Below, in pieces: positions 20,896 through 33,029 of a stretch of DNA of 64,000 nt. Source of the stretch: Branchiostoma floridae (Eukaryota; Chordata; Leptocardii; Amphioxiformes; Branchiostomatidae); contig NC_049983.1 of the NCBI RefSeq assembly GCF_000003815.2, positions 720,524 through 784,523 on the forward strand, in the 5' to 3' direction. Positions within the stretch are counted from its first letter, which is position 1. Each line of letters opens with the position of its first letter. A program made the translations under genes and the position numbers. The notes beneath the pieces are model-generated. The model was not told the origin of the DNA. It worked only from the letters and a program-made list of their open reading frames with translations, and searched no databases.

Positions 20896-21617
20896 CGTTT
20901 GGAATCATATGTGACTCGCACCATAGAAGTGATGTTGAAGTGGCTCTTTACAATTATATCGTAAAATTCACTGGCCCATTATCAAAGCTTTAAGCAATGT
21001 TGAAACTCCATATTACGTTTTAGACAACAAAATATGTCAGGTAATACTTGCATAGGCATGCCACAGTCATTCAACTACTACCAACACCAATCACTACTAT
21101 TCACTACACAAACCACTATCAAACTTGCAACATACAGGCATTGGACCTAAAAATATTACACAACTCACATAATCCCACAAACAGAATAAATGCAACATCA
21201 AGAAAATTTCTTATACAACTATCAAATCAGTACAACCAACACACGCACGCACACACACACAGGAACTGTCAATCAAAATGTACCCTGCTGGTGTTACATG
21301 TGGAGAGTTGGCCCGTGGGCAGAGGTACACCGATCACTTGTCAACCCAATCTTTCATCCTCAAAAGGGACATATTTTTATATCACATTGTCACACCGGTT
21401 GGACACATCTTGGCTGGCTTATGATTTTTTATGCCACTGATAAATCTGCTTGGAGATTAGACTGGATAATCTTCACTAGGCTGGTACAGATAAAGATTAG
21501 CTCCTTTACCCAAATTGACACACTCTAAACTGGGTGAGGCAATAGAGGCCAAGGTGAAAGTTGGAACGTTAGATTTCGAATTGCTTAATTTGCAACATAC
21601 TCAGAATCATTCCTATT
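20896..21617. other. Non-coding stretch, nothing firmly recognised
   Basis: Contains a short CA run (21240-21261). An open frame at 21048-21440 is compositionally biased and has no domain. Confidence 0.4.
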
Positions 21618-22043
21618 CTATAGACATTCTATTTCTCTTTCTCACTTCTTCTACCACAAAGCTCCCTTAATGTATTTTCCAACCTCTCTTTTTCTATTAA
21701 CTAACCACTGGGGATACATGACTAAGCCGTCAACACCTGCTCTCACCTTAATTCACCCCGTTGCATCATGTCAACTATAACAACGGACTTCAGCCAACTT
21801 GAACTTCTGGTGACGTTTCTCAAATGGACTTCGTCTTCCCCTCATGGTTTGTTTGTACTTCAGCCGATACACAGAGATTACGCAAGCGTCTAGTTTGCCA
21901 AATCAGCTTGAGAAGAAACGGCAGATCTAAAGAATGGGCTTTAAATGTTGACTTTGTCCAAGATGATATGTACACACCTGTCAATGACGTATCATATTGT
22001 TCAACGGTGTTGGAAAAATGCCAAACTGGTCGAATTCACGATT
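21618..22043. repeat. Interspersed repeat, copy 2 (uninterrupted)
   Basis: Matches 11599-11969 plus 12746-12815 without the LINE insert, so it shows the pre-insertion state. It runs into a poly-G tract and an assembly gap. Confidence 0.8.
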
Positions 22044-22070
22044 GCTAACTTGGGGGGGGGGGGGGGGGGG

Positions 22071-22170
22071 NNNNNNNNNNNNNNNNNNNNNNNNNNNNNN
22101 NNNNNNNNNNNNNNNNNNNNNNNNNNNNNNNNNNNNNNNNNNNNNNNNNNNNNNNNNNNNNNNNNNNNNN
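22071..22170. other. Assembly gap (100 N)
   Basis: Exactly 100 Ns after a run of about 20 Gs; a placeholder length, so the true size is unknown. Confidence 0.99.
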
Positions 22171-22255
22171 CAGTTGTTAGTAATGCGTTTATTTGCCATA
22201 CACTGTACCTGATGCAATCGCTGTGCAATAAACTTGACTCTTTTTTTTAAACGCG
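22171..22255 (+). repeat. LINE 3'-end remnant
   Basis: The sequence tgtacctgatgcaatcgctg followed by tgcaataaacttgac has the form of CR1/jockey-type 3' ends seen elsewhere in the window (compare 33430-33465). Confidence 0.5.
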
Positions 22256-22271
22256 ATACCACACTGGACAC

Positions 22272-22273
22272 AA

Positions 22274-22336
<63 letters not shown>
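22272..22336. repeat. (CA)n microsatellite
   Basis: About 65 bases of pure CA. Confidence 0.95.
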
Positions 22337-22340
<4 letters not shown>

Positions 22341-22826
22341 AACGGGGATTCGTTGAGCGAAACGTTGACATTTGATTTGATTTGAAAAATTTGAGAAATC
22401 TATTCCGTCGATAGTTTTGACCAAAATTGATATCTGCACCTACCAATGGCGGCCGCAGTTCCAGCTCCCAACTGATAGACTTTGATCTTTCAACGTTTCA
22501 CTTACTTGGCTTCATCACAGGCAAGACAACCTACTTCTTAAAAGGCTTGCATGATGCTTAGCGGGGGGGGGGGGGTGTCGCTCCTTCTGAATGGATCCCG
22601 ACGGCTATACTTTTATGCATTTTTTAACTAAATCATGAATGTGATAAGTAGCAAAAGCTAATCATTGGCCTTTGATGACTCTTAGTTCCTTTTATTATTG
22701 CCACGCCATGGCCAATGACACGGGGAAAGGTAGGCCGGCGTATGTTAAGTACTGACTGATAATGTAGCGAGGTTTGTGGCTGAATTTCGGTATTCCTGAC
22801 GATATATATATAACGAATTGTGGCAA

Positions 22827-23181
22827 GAACTTTGGAGTCGGCATCAATGATGAGGAGCTGCACAAGCTGCAGGCTCCTGTCGCCGGGCGTCTTTTCTTCG
22901 CAGGAGACGGGACAGGGTCATACTTTGGCTTCGTGCACGGAGCCTTTTTCGAGGGAGAGAGAGTTGCTGACGCCATCGCGACGTGTGTGGGAGGAGGCCC
23001 ATGTGAGAAGGAGTACCAGCCGCCCCGCCGGGGTTGTACCTGTCCCGCTGCAGACAACTTCGACAACCAGGCCACGGTAGACGACGGGTCCTGCCTGTAC
23101 CCTACTAGCGGTGGTGACCGTTTCATGCCGTTTTCAACTTTCGCCTACCTTCTAGTTTGGGCAGCGTACGTGCACGTTTGA
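22827..23181 (+). pseudogene. 3' fragment of a polyamine-oxidase-like gene
   Basis: The open frame matches the last exon of the gene at 59427-61144 closely, from the GVGINDE block through the FAD-binding FFAGDGTG and HGAFFEGERVADAI blocks and the C-terminal DDGSC tail to a TGA at 23179-23181. Similarity starts abruptly at about 22827, in the middle of what is one continuous exon in the paralogue, and nothing related lies upstream. This is best read as a truncated duplicate. The coding part kept its frame, so the event may be recent or the missing part may be in the gap at 22071. Confidence 0.75.
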
Positions 23182-23744
23182 GGAAATAGGATGACGTAAT
23201 ACATTTTTTTCGTAAAGAAAGTAGTTTGGCCTTTGCCTTAGTTTTGGTAGTAATGCATTGGGAAGGTATATTATTGGTGTCATGAAACCAGTATACAGTA
23301 GACTCCAAGTAGGTTTAGGTCCCGATTGCACTGTCCGAAGCCACCCGTCCGAAGCCACAAATGTGTGAACTGCCGGATACGTGGGGGGGGGGGGGGGGTA
23401 CTTATGTGTTCCACACGGGTAGGTTATTGCGTTTATTTGCTACCGGGTCCCGTGTTCATTTTATATCCGACTTAGATTTTACCCAGTGCTCGGCTGGGCC
23501 CACAAATACCCCGGGAGCCTCAAAGTGTCCCACGGAGCTAGGTATGTAGAGAGCGCCTAAAAACAGCCGGAGAACTGCCCAGCAGATACCTTTTACCAAT
23601 TGAGACCTAAATCTTAATTGCAATACTCTTTGTAGCAAAATCTGACCAATTCTGCAAAGGACTGTAACATCTGAAATCATTTTAATTAACCTCATTGAAT
23701 ATCGACAAAAATGTACATAGTTTACGAATTGGTTATTGTTGATA

Positions 23745-24450
23745 AATGGTAATGTTTATTGCAAATTCTTGCCCGAGGGCTAATTGCAGGTACAAACAAC
23801 ACATATGAAAAGTACAAAGGTGCGAAGAACTACATTCTATGACTATTTTGTAATACTAAAGTGTACATTATAAAAGTTTTGTTGGGTTTGGCTTCTTCTT
23901 TTTAGGCAGTGGAAAACGAATTTACCCACTTCTTTTATAATATGTGGGTTCAGTGATTTTAATAATAGGGTTGCTTTCTCATTGTTAGGTATAGTTAGAA
24001 CGAAAGTGTATTTTGGAAAGTGTATTTTGGATAAACTCATAAATATTTGGTTTCTTATATAATTATAAAAAAAATAGAGATAAAATGACTCTCGTCTTCC
24101 ACAGCATTTGAGGGGCAATATTTACAGATAGGTACAGGTAGTTTCATATATCTCCCCTTTAATATTTCCAGGGGGTGGGCACTAATTCTAAAGTTACAGG
24201 TACTTAAACGCTGCTGAAAAGACTCAAATTTCGAGATATTTCTCTGTACAATATTCGGTTCTACATTTTCTGTAAATTTAATTAGCTTGCCAGTATCGGT
24301 AGAATATCTACAAGAACAACCATGTAGATCATTATGCCCAAAACTGCATATATAATCATATAAGGCGACTCGGTACAAGTGATGATAGAATAGATGTACA
24401 ACTAGAACAGGAATGATTTCAATGAAAATAAAATCTGCCCTTATCATCTC
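23745..24450 (-). pseudogene. LINE 3'-end fragment, minus strand
   Basis: Two overlapping minus frames (24447-24055 and 24118-23843) give a LINE ORF2 tail with a CKYC...ESHFIS zinc-knuckle-like block and a KFVFHCLKRR ending, shifted in frame near 24085. The 3' region ends at about 23745 with the motif gtacctgcaattagccctcg and ttgcaataaac on the minus strand. Confidence 0.65.
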
Positions 24451-24874
24451 TGATATTCTAACTCATGTTTTGCATTTTACATCAATGCGAATAAGAAAAA
24501 TAAGTTGAAGATTCATCCCATGGAAATTCTCACAACAAGAAATATTTCCCTAATTTCTTAAGCTGAGGAAGTATTTCCCAAGAAGATTTTGACTCTCGAC
24601 AAGTTCTAAAAATTCAAGTCTTAATTTCTTGTTTTGTGTAGCAAGGTTATTTTTGTTGTCATGATCAAGAGAATATTTTCTAATCATTCCAGCAGAATCT
24701 TACTTCAAGAAATATGCTGAACGACAAAAGTGATGAAGAAAAATTCTTAACTCGCTGACGAAGTGTTTTGTTTTTCTTAACGGTAGAAACAGAAAGTTTT
24801 TTCATCAGATTAATGATTCTGTGTATAATAAGAAATAAGAAAAAGCCTTTTGGCAGGGTACGAGGAAGTGATTG
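24451..24874. other. Non-coding stretch, 3' side of the beta-lactamase-like gene
   Basis: AT-rich, probably including the 3' untranslated region and polyadenylation site of the minus-strand gene; several aataag/aataa forms occur but none stands out. Confidence 0.4.
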
Positions 24875-27800
24875 CTAAACTAATATTACAAATGTCAGAA
24901 TGAACACAAAAGATAACCCCAGACGAGACATTACGATTTGCATAGCACCAGAAGTACTGCTACATCCACCCCACTCTTGGTCAGTATCTTCCGTATCTCT
25001 TACTTTTAGATTTCTCTCGAACAATAAGTCGGGTTCAGGGGGCTTACTTCTGAAGGATAAAGAAACGACGTCTTCTCCATGCACTTGAACATCGACAAGA
25101 ATTGTAGAACCATCTAGCGGTCCTCTAAAGAAGGCGTTTAAGACGTTGACACGTTTTGTAGGTATAACAACACCATGTCCGATCAAACCGAGTTTGAAGT
25201 AAAGTTCCTCATCTGTGGCGTTCAGGCTGATTGTCAATGTACCTACTGCACGGTTGCCATAGTGACCCTCGTAGTCTCGTTTGTCTCGCGAGAATTCATC
25301 TGAAGTCTCGGGGATGTTGACGGAATCGTTGGCCTTCGGTCTAGTCCACCAAGGCTGGGGGTACGAGCAGGCAGTGGTGGCGTTCAGCCAGTGATCCTTA
25401 CCTAACGAACAATAAGCATTAGACATCGACATTGAAATAGCAACTGTATCTGTATCTGTATCTATATAGCCGGTATAACCGCCCTTCGGCGTAACACACC
25501 AGCTTCTGTATCTGTATCAATATAGCCGGTATAACCGCCCTTCTGCGTAACACACACGGGCCAGCTTCTGTATCTGTATCTATATAGCCGCTAGCACCAG
25601 CCTTCGGCGTAACACACCAGATTCTGTAAGCATTCGACATCAACAAGTTTATGTTATTAGCAACATGATATATCATGTTTGTTGGGTCATGTCTCCCGCA
25701 TGGATCCGTCACGCCTACCACACCAAACATTGCATGGTCAGCTGGCAGATGGCAAACGTGACAGGGGACACCCTAAGCTCCGTTTTGTGGACGTCTGCAG
25801 GCGCGACCTGAAACTCATCAACATTGGAACTGAGTGGGAGCAGCTAGCTCAAGACCGTGCTGCATGGCGGCACAAACTCCACCAAGGTGCCAAAATGACC
25901 TAAAGATGAAGGAAGCAGCTAGAAGGCATAAGAGACAAAATCCGTGCTTTCAGACGCCCAACCTTTGGCAGACTGTGCAGAAGTGCAGCGGGTCTGGTTG
26001 CACATCGGCGAGTCCACCTGTCAGTGAACTGATCGTCCGTCAGGATGACAAGGACAAGAAGAAGAAGAATCAACAATATAAACATTACAAAACTTTAACA
26101 TCGAACACCCTTTACAAAACTTCGTATTATTAGCTCACTCATGCTCCACGTTAAAAAAGGTAGACCTAACCGCATTTCACAGAAAAGCGGTGTGCTCTGC
26201 ATAAAGGCGTTTGATTGTATATTTGATTGTTACCAACCTATCAGTATGTCAGCAATCTGGTGATGTATGACGTTGTGTACGTCTTTGCTCCGTCCCCTCA
26301 CACCGTTCACAGACGTGAAGACACCCCCTCTAGCGGCCGGGAACAGCGATAACAGGGAGGTAAACCCCGTCACCAGTCCGCTGTGGTAAACCCTTCTATG
26401 GCCTAGAAACAAATGAAAGTGTAGATAATGATATTACCAAGGGATTTACAATACATTATCATATAGCCAGGCGCCGCGGGCCAATCAGAAGGCCCCATTC
26501 CACGTTGATTATGACGCCGTAACACATAGATTCCGGCCGGCCCGGAGTGTATCGCTCCTTCTGATTGGTCAAAATGAATCGACACCGGCACCGGTGTCGG
26601 GGCGGGTCATTAAATATAATATCTGCAGCTAGTATGTACCCAACATTTCGGTAAGAAGACTGATCTACATGGTCGAGGTACCTCCTCGAGCACGGGACCC
26701 ACGTTTTACGTCCCTTAACCTTCCGAAGGACAAATTCGCTTGGTCGGGCGACAGCTTCCGGTCTTCCTTGGGGTCTCTCATCCGCGCCGTGGTATTGAAT
26801 TGGTATCATCAGGTTGACCAGTGCAATGGTCGTGTGGATAGATGTTCGTCATGCCAAATGCATTGTTTTTAAAAACAGGATATTTATCAAGTCAGTGGGC
26901 GTCAGTTTCAAACTGCAATTTTTCGAAAATATTTGAAAAATGTTTAAACTATTGCAATTTGAAACCTCCGACCATTGACCTGATATCCCTAAATATCCTA
27001 TGTTAGAAAACATATATAGGTTACCCCGCGGATAAAGGTGAACTAGCGTTACATCATCTTCCAATTTTGCGAGATTGCCCACCTCTGTAGTATCCACTCA
27101 TCCACCCCAGCCCGTACCCGTGCAGCATGTCCACTCCCACCGGCCAGTCTGGTCCGACCCTCTCGCTGTACAGGGGCATGGTGAAGTCTACCGTGTGGGT
27201 CTGCCGTAAGGTGTCCTCCGGGACCACCTGGCGGCCGGCCGTGTCCCTCCCCCCGCTGAGGTGGAACTTCATGTACCGGGCCATGTCCAAGGCGTTGGAC
27301 ACCACGCCCCCTGCCGGCAAATGTAACCTCACAGGTCTATATGTAAGAATATAGAACATAACGTTATATCAACGACAATGTTACCTTTTATTTTACTAAA
27401 ACACTCTAACGAAAGCAATTCCATTTTCTCGCTACCGAATGTACAGGGATTTCCCGGCTAAGTTAAACGATTAAACATAACTTATATCTAAAAGTGGAAA
27501 CCTTGGAGAACCTTACTGAGATTCCTATCAGAGTCTCTGATTTTGATGCTAGGAATATGATGCGGAGGTCTTTCATTTATGAATCCTTAATGTCAAGTCT
27601 CTCTATTAATGTGAAGTGTCATGATGAGAAGTTGAAAAGTTCTCATGGACTCTCATTTTTATTTCATATCATGCAACATAGAGAGAGAGAGAAAGAGAGA
27701 GACTGAGAGAGAAAGAGAGAGACTGAGACGAACAACAATATACCTGCGATTTTCTGGGCTGTACGGAACAAATGGACTTGTTTCATTGTCTGAGCTGTAT

Positions 27801-30800
27801 GTCTGGGCAAAATTGACGAAGCCATCCTCCTCTTGTACATCAGCCAGATACACCGTGTCGCCCATACCCAGAGGTTGTAGGATGCGTTCTCTCAGGAGGG
27901 TCTCGTAGGGTTTTCCAGTAAGCTTCTCAGCCACGTGCCCGGCAAGTGTGTACATGACGTTGTTGTAGTGCCAGCGGGTACGGATTGGGTAGACCTGTCT
28001 GTAGTACCGTATCCGTCTGCAAGAGGGAGATTTGTCATCGACAGAACCGTGTCAAATGGTTAAGGTGGTATCTCCTTACTTGGGGCACCGGTGCGGCACT
28101 GCGGGGTTCGAAAGATACTCAATGAATTTTAGAAATAAAGAACGAATTTGCTTAAGTTTTGTGTATTTTGTTGTCTTCAATGTCACACTTACGTATTACA
28201 CAATATCTGAATTATTGAAAATCGCGAAAATGACAAAACAGTACCACAGTGAGCAAACCCGGCAGTGCCGCATCGGTGCCCCGAGTGCAGTGAGAGTCCA
28301 TCCCAAGAGAGATATAAGTCCTATACCAACATAAAATTTCATTAGTCAGGTACAAATTCTTACCTATTCTAACAGGAATACTCTAACCATTTCAAAGCAG
28401 CATTCAAGAGCTGTACGGGTCCTCAAATCAGTAGTCATAAATTGAATGCGGAAACAGGAAAATACCACAATGTAGCCCCAGATCATCAAATTTTGTCTAA
28501 AACAAATTGAAAATGAATTTCATTTCAACTTGTAGTGTACGATATATGATAAGTTACGCAATACGTTATTCACATTACTATGTCTAAACACAACAGATTT
28601 TACGATACTCTATACCAGAAGTTGATTTGACTTTATCTTTAAGGTCTCATTGATGAGTTTCTTCTTCCCATAGACTTCTATGTTATAATTCGTGGTTTAA
28701 ATGGGCGCGTTCAGAATGAAGCTACGTGAAATTTCAGCAGATTTTTCATTCTATGTCGAGCAAATTTACCCTATATCATGGGAAAAAATTGCCAATGTAA
28801 ACTATACGTAGGAACTTTTTTTATAGCAATTACAAACTACGATTAGTCAATCCCTACAAAAGGCACTTTTTCGCTGCTATTGTACAACCGCACCACTCAG
28901 AACCCAGGACTGTGTACCTCCGACCTAGCGCGCGGCTGCAAAACTTTACCTGCTAATTTCTTCAGTTACAAATAAGCTTTCACCAATCTAACTTTTGAGA
29001 TCAGTTCCGCTGGCTAAAAGGGAATTTCTCACCGCTAAAAACATGCGTCCGTGCAGTCGTTCATTTTTGGCTCGGATCTCTTTTAGGGTACCCACTCGCG
29101 GAGTAATACATCAATGAGACCTTATATCCGACAGCCCTCATAATGCTAAGATAGGTAAATACATAAAAGATTGCTTTGCCTCACCTGATTGTATGGACGT
29201 TTTCTTATTATCATATATTGTTTAGTTAGTAGATTTTTAGATTTATTCTGTATCCACTTTTTTGTAGTTTACGTTTGACTATATAAAAGTCACTGTACTT
29301 TCTGTCGTGTCAATAAAGCTTGTTGTTGTTGTATAAGAGGAAAGAGGCATGTAAACAATAGTTGTAATAATAGCCTAGCTCTAGATATTTTGTTTATCAA
29401 ATTGTTTGATTGTAGCACTACCTGTAATAGTATCTAGTCTTTAGTATTCTATGTAATACTATTGAATCACTGCATTTAGCCCATGTGGGCAGGAAAATGC
29501 AAATAAAGATCTCATTGTATATCTAAACCTACTATTGAAATGCATGCACAATTTGTCCTCAACGGCCATGGAAAGGTTTCTAAGCAGAGACATATACACA
29601 TCAGCGTAAATGTTGCATGTACTCTGCCTGACTTCTAGTGAACCATTGGCACAAGTCCTGCTGTGCATGTAATGATGCTGCCGGAAAATTGCAGGGCTTG
29701 AGTCTCTAAGTGGTAAGAAAAGCCGACGTCCTGCTATGAAGCTAAAACTACAATCACGGCGTCCCTCTAAGATAGGAATGCTCACTGACTTGAGTAGAGA
29801 GACCTGCTCTTAGTCCAAAATTTTAGGCGGAGTGACAATTGCTGCAAGAAAGTTTCTATGATTCCGTCTGCCTGTCAGTTTTAATGACCTATAGTTTATG
29901 TCTCCAATACACCTTTCTCACGCGGCGGCCATGATAGATCGAACACAAGGTCAATGAGGCAAACAGACAAAACTTATTTCTAAAATTAGCTTCCATTTAT
30001 ACGTTTCCGCAAAACCTCACAAATTTCCACAATAGAAGATCAAATAAAAAATACTTTACCTTATGTTATGCACCAAAAGATGTAGCAATTTAGAGTAGTG
30101 AAGACAGATCCCATAGTCCCTTAAGAGATGCAAGATAAAAGCATAATAATGCAAACATTTGACGGACATGCAGCCATTCTCTTATCGGTCGCTTTCCTAA
30201 CTGGCAGGCTATCATTGGTTGAACTGCTAATTATGATGGACAGTCTTTTATTTGCCTCATTGAACTCATTTTAGATCTATCATGGCCGCCGTGTGAGAAA
30301 GGTGTATAGATTTGTCTGTTATAAGGTCCTTCAATGCCCTACCACAATAATATACTTGCATGGCCTAGATATCACGCAGGGAGATATGAAAAACGAGGTG
30401 ACCCAAACATACACCTCTTACTCTTTGGCGCAAGAGCTATCTGCCACTCACAAATCACGACCGTAGCATGTCCTCGAGATATCAAACCTGGAAGTTCCGC
30501 TGCAGTACCAAAGCAAGCCGCTAGGGAGACTAAAATATAACCGTTTCAATGTCTCATCAAGACCTACCTACATACCAAATATCAAGAGAATTCATCCAGG
30601 TATTCTGGACATATGATGATCAACTACACGCATGCACACACATACATACATACACACACATACACACACACAAACACTAACGGAAAACATAACCTTCTGG
30701 GAAAGGTAAAAATATTATTTGTGATTAAAGAATGTCACCAACCTGGCCAGCTCTGCTCTATCGATGTCTTGTCCGACGTCAACAGCAAGACCAAGACTTT

Positions 30801-31257
30801 CCAGACCCATCTTGTGGGCCAGAAGATCTCTCAGGGTCGCTTCTTCGGTACGGAACTGGTCCCTGAACCTGAAGGACGGCCCCAGGATATCCGTCAGGAC
30901 GGTGTCCCAGCTCACGTCTTTCCTCTCCCCGAGAATGGCCGCTAACAGGGCTGAGGTGAAGGACTTGGAGATGGAGCCGACTCCGAAGAGAGTCCTGTTG
31001 TCCACAGCTTGTCCCGTCTGCAGGTCCCTTTGTCCGTACCCCTTGGCGAAAATGGTCTGGCCGTCCTTGACCACGGACACGGTCAGTCCGACTACAGGCC
31101 TGGACTCACATGTCATCAGGTTCTGGATGAAAGTGTCGAGATCCTGTAGCCTCTGCTGTAGATCGGAACTACTTCTGTCTATAGCCCCTCCAGTAGAAAT
31201 GAAGAAAGTAAAGAAAACAAACTTCACAGCAGTAGCCATCACGGATAAAAGAGACAT
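24875..31257 (-). CDS. Secreted serine beta-lactamase-like protein, five exons, probably GPI-anchored (577 aa)
   Basis: Exons on the minus strand are 31257-30743, 28016-27744, 27336-27083, 26402-26238 and 25401-24875. All introns are GT-AG and the phases join without a stop. The protein begins with a signal peptide (about residues 1-25). The catalytic motifs of class C beta-lactamase/PBP-like hydrolases are all present: S-x-x-K at Ser95-Lys98 (SISK), Y-x-N at 189-191 (YNN) and H-S-G at 354-356. The last exon adds a C-terminal domain like those found after such hydrolases (DYEGHYGNRAVG, about 445-520). It ends in a small-residue stretch (SSTSGA) and a hydrophobic tail, as in GPI-anchored proteins. 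The likely role is an extracellular serine hydrolase or peptidase; true beta-lactamase activity is not implied. LACTB-like proteins of animals are relatives. Introns 1 and 4 are loaded with mobile elements. Confidence 0.85.
25437..25625. repeat. Three-unit minisatellite in intron 4 of the beta-lactamase-like gene
   Basis: A unit of about 62-70 bases built on ctgtatctgtatc, atatagccg, ataaccgccctt and ggcgtaacacacc occurs three times. It is flanked by short direct copies of taagcatt(a/c)gacatc (25408-25425, 25627-25645), which may be the target duplication of a mobile element. Confidence 0.7.
25676..26090 (+). pseudogene. LINE ORF2 C-terminal fragment in intron 4
   Basis: The frame from 25679 reads LGHVSRMDPSRLPHQ, then DVCRRDLK and RAAWRHKL, a tail common in animal LINE-encoded proteins. 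After a frameshift near 25915, another frame gives a zinc-finger-like end (GRLCRSAAGLVAHRRVH). It lies antisense to the host gene. Confidence 0.7.
26455..26615. repeat. Short interspersed element with paired CCAATCAGAAGG motifs, copy 1
   Basis: ccaatcagaaggcc (26479-26492) and the inverse ccttctgattgg (about 26557-26570) bracket a GC-rich core. Related motifs recur at 58785-58920. It lies in intron 3 near exon 4. Confidence 0.5.
27666..27730. repeat. GA-rich low-complexity tract
   Basis: gagagaga/aagagagagactgagagag repeated, directly beside the donor of exon 2 (27743). Confidence 0.9.
28066..28300. mobile_element. Small TIR element in intron 1, about 235 bp
   Basis: ggggcaccggtgcggcactgc at 28082-28102 is inverted at 28262-28282 with one mismatch, and weaker matching extends outward by about 15 bases on each side. 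No ORF. Confidence 0.7.
28460..29330 (+). pseudogene. LINE 3'-end fragment, same family as 13320-13745, split by a TIR element
   Basis: 28460-28639 and 29125-29330 together match 13330-13745 in order (zinc-knuckle region, then the ataaaagattgctttg block and 3' region). The 3' end is a short gtt repeat (29318-29334). The copy at 13320 lacks the insert and shows the empty site. Confidence 0.75.
28640..29124. mobile_element. 485-bp TIR element in a LINE fragment
   Basis: The ends are perfect inverted repeats of 16 bases (taaggtctcattgatg / catcaatgagacctta). Compared with the uninterrupted LINE copy near 13500 (tatcttaagatccgac), the insertion is into a TTAA-containing site. Either TA or TTAA duplication fits, so the superfamily (mariner or piggyBac-like) is open. 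Confidence 0.8.
29910..30304. mobile_element. 395-bp TIR element with TA duplication, in intron 1
   Basis: cacctttctcacgcggcggc and its inverse at 30285-30304 form the outer part of a roughly 30-base inverted repeat with one or two mismatches. A second, looser inverted block (caatgaggcaaa) follows inside. TA flanks both ends (29908-29909, 30305-30306). No ORF. Confidence 0.8.
30630..30678. repeat. (CA/TACA)n microsatellite
   Basis: Mixed cacaca and catacatacaca units. Confidence 0.85.
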
Positions 31258-33029
31258 TGCTGACAAACTGTGACAGTCAGTCTCAGGCCGATGTTACCCG
31301 ATGACTATCAGCATGAGAAGTACCCTGCAACGTTTGGTATTGCGGGATTCCTTTCTCACCAGGAACCGTCACTTAGGCTTACTTGTCATTGAGATAAAAC
31401 CGCACGAATTCGAATGCCTTGCGAAACAAATTACGGTCTCAGAACACTGGCACAAGGGTCCCATTCGTTAGTAGGATGGTGTCGCAGCTAGTCTTTCCAA
31501 AGAGATATGGTTCATCTATGTTCACGCAGAGATACTGTCAGTTCCCTCTCAACCCTACCATTGAACCAAACCTAGCCCTGGCCACCTAGAATGGCTGTAC
31601 AGCAGATATGGAAACAGGCCAGAAACTGTAACAGAAGAAATAATGAAGACGCTGTCACCTTGATAATAAAAGTAACCTTGAATTATTTTTGATACACTTG
31701 AAACGTGACAGTATTACACATGGCCATGTGCAAGGGGCAACCCTCTCCAATGATATGTTTATCACTGTTATCACTAACGTAGCCCTACGTAGTTAACGTT
31801 AATCATGTCACAGCTTTAAATCTAACACTTTGACAAAATTCGGTGAACTATGCTCGTCAAGATGTACGCTGCCATAGGCCTGTAGTATCTGCTTTAGGTA
31901 TTGACTACAAAATGCCGAGTTCGAAAATCATAAAGATATGGGAAATTTGTTGTCAGTGTTGACCTTCTCAGTGAAGGACGCCCCCCTCCCCACCCGTCCA
32001 TGAGGGTAACAGGTCCTGACAGTACGTCGGCCTACTGTGGAGAACTAAATCCCCAACACGTGTCAGGTAGTCCGGGCTTTGGGGCACATTTAGGGTAAAA
32101 TTTGTGTGGCAGATTTAGAAATGTCAATCTGCACTTGCCAACAGGCAATTACCAGGCCTAACTGTAGGCTCTATAGGGTACCAAATATAGTTTAAACAAA
32201 CCCTGCTTTTTATTCATTGAATGGAGGACAATGATTTATGTATTCTATCGCTATCTCCAGTGACGACCACACAATGATGGTACAAACAGATAGACAATAC
32301 ACAACACGTATAACTGTAGAGATCAATTATAAACAAAGTTGTATTGAAGGTAATTAAAAATGGCGACATAGATTAGCTTTGCCATGTACTGCTCTCCAAT
32401 AAATATTTGCCTAACATTTGGGTTTTAAATACAACGTGCCCATTACATAATAACCCTCGTCACACTCTCTTCGGCAAACTTTTTTGGATCGTAGGACATC
32501 TTTTCTATATTTTCTCTCTTTCTGATGGTGAAATCAAACATCTAATAGTTTTTGGTACTTCCCTTTGCATCTATTCCACAAACTGTTTGATTATGTCTTC
32601 AACTTAGAACTTCATTGTGCAAACTGGCCGTTTCTAACCATGTTTCTTTTCCGTGTCCTACCAAAATTTCCGGGGTTGGGGGAGGGGGGTGTACCAGGAC
32701 TTGCGCTTCTACCAGTCAATACACTTGTATTCCATTTGCACAGATTTACTGCATCCTGTCAATCATATGTTATTCTTATTTTCTTTTAATAGCGGCACCG
32801 ATATAAGTTGTCTTAACTTGACTGGGCCGCTACTTGTCTGTTATTTTGCCTTTATGTGTTTGTTCAATAATTAAAAAAAATACAACGTGGATGCTAAGGG
32901 TGGGAGGTGTCAGAATCAAGCTAACGTTATATTTATCTCCATAATTAGAATAAAATAGAAATTTTAGTTCTCTGTTTTGCATTGATTTCCTTTCTTTCTG
33001 TCTAGTCCCTATAAGTTCAGATAACGGCC
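31258..33029. other. Upstream region of the beta-lactamase-like gene; no further gene seen
   Basis: Should hold the promoter and any 5' UTR of the minus-strand gene. A stretch at about 32400-32880 ending in a run of As may be a LINE 3' region. No coding exon can be supported. Confidence 0.4.

Noticed and set aside
21048-21528. Open frames of 112-130 codons
   Set aside because: Overlapping frames with low-complexity composition and a CA run; no recognisable motif.
22040-22070. Possible G-quadruplex or regulatory G-run before the gap (others at 22561, 23384, 37493)
   Set aside because: Homopolymer runs next to assembly gaps are often assembly artefacts; nothing else supports function.
28100-28115. 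Second tRNA-like gggttcga motif
   Set aside because: It is part of the small TIR element at 28066-28300 and no tRNA fold can be drawn.
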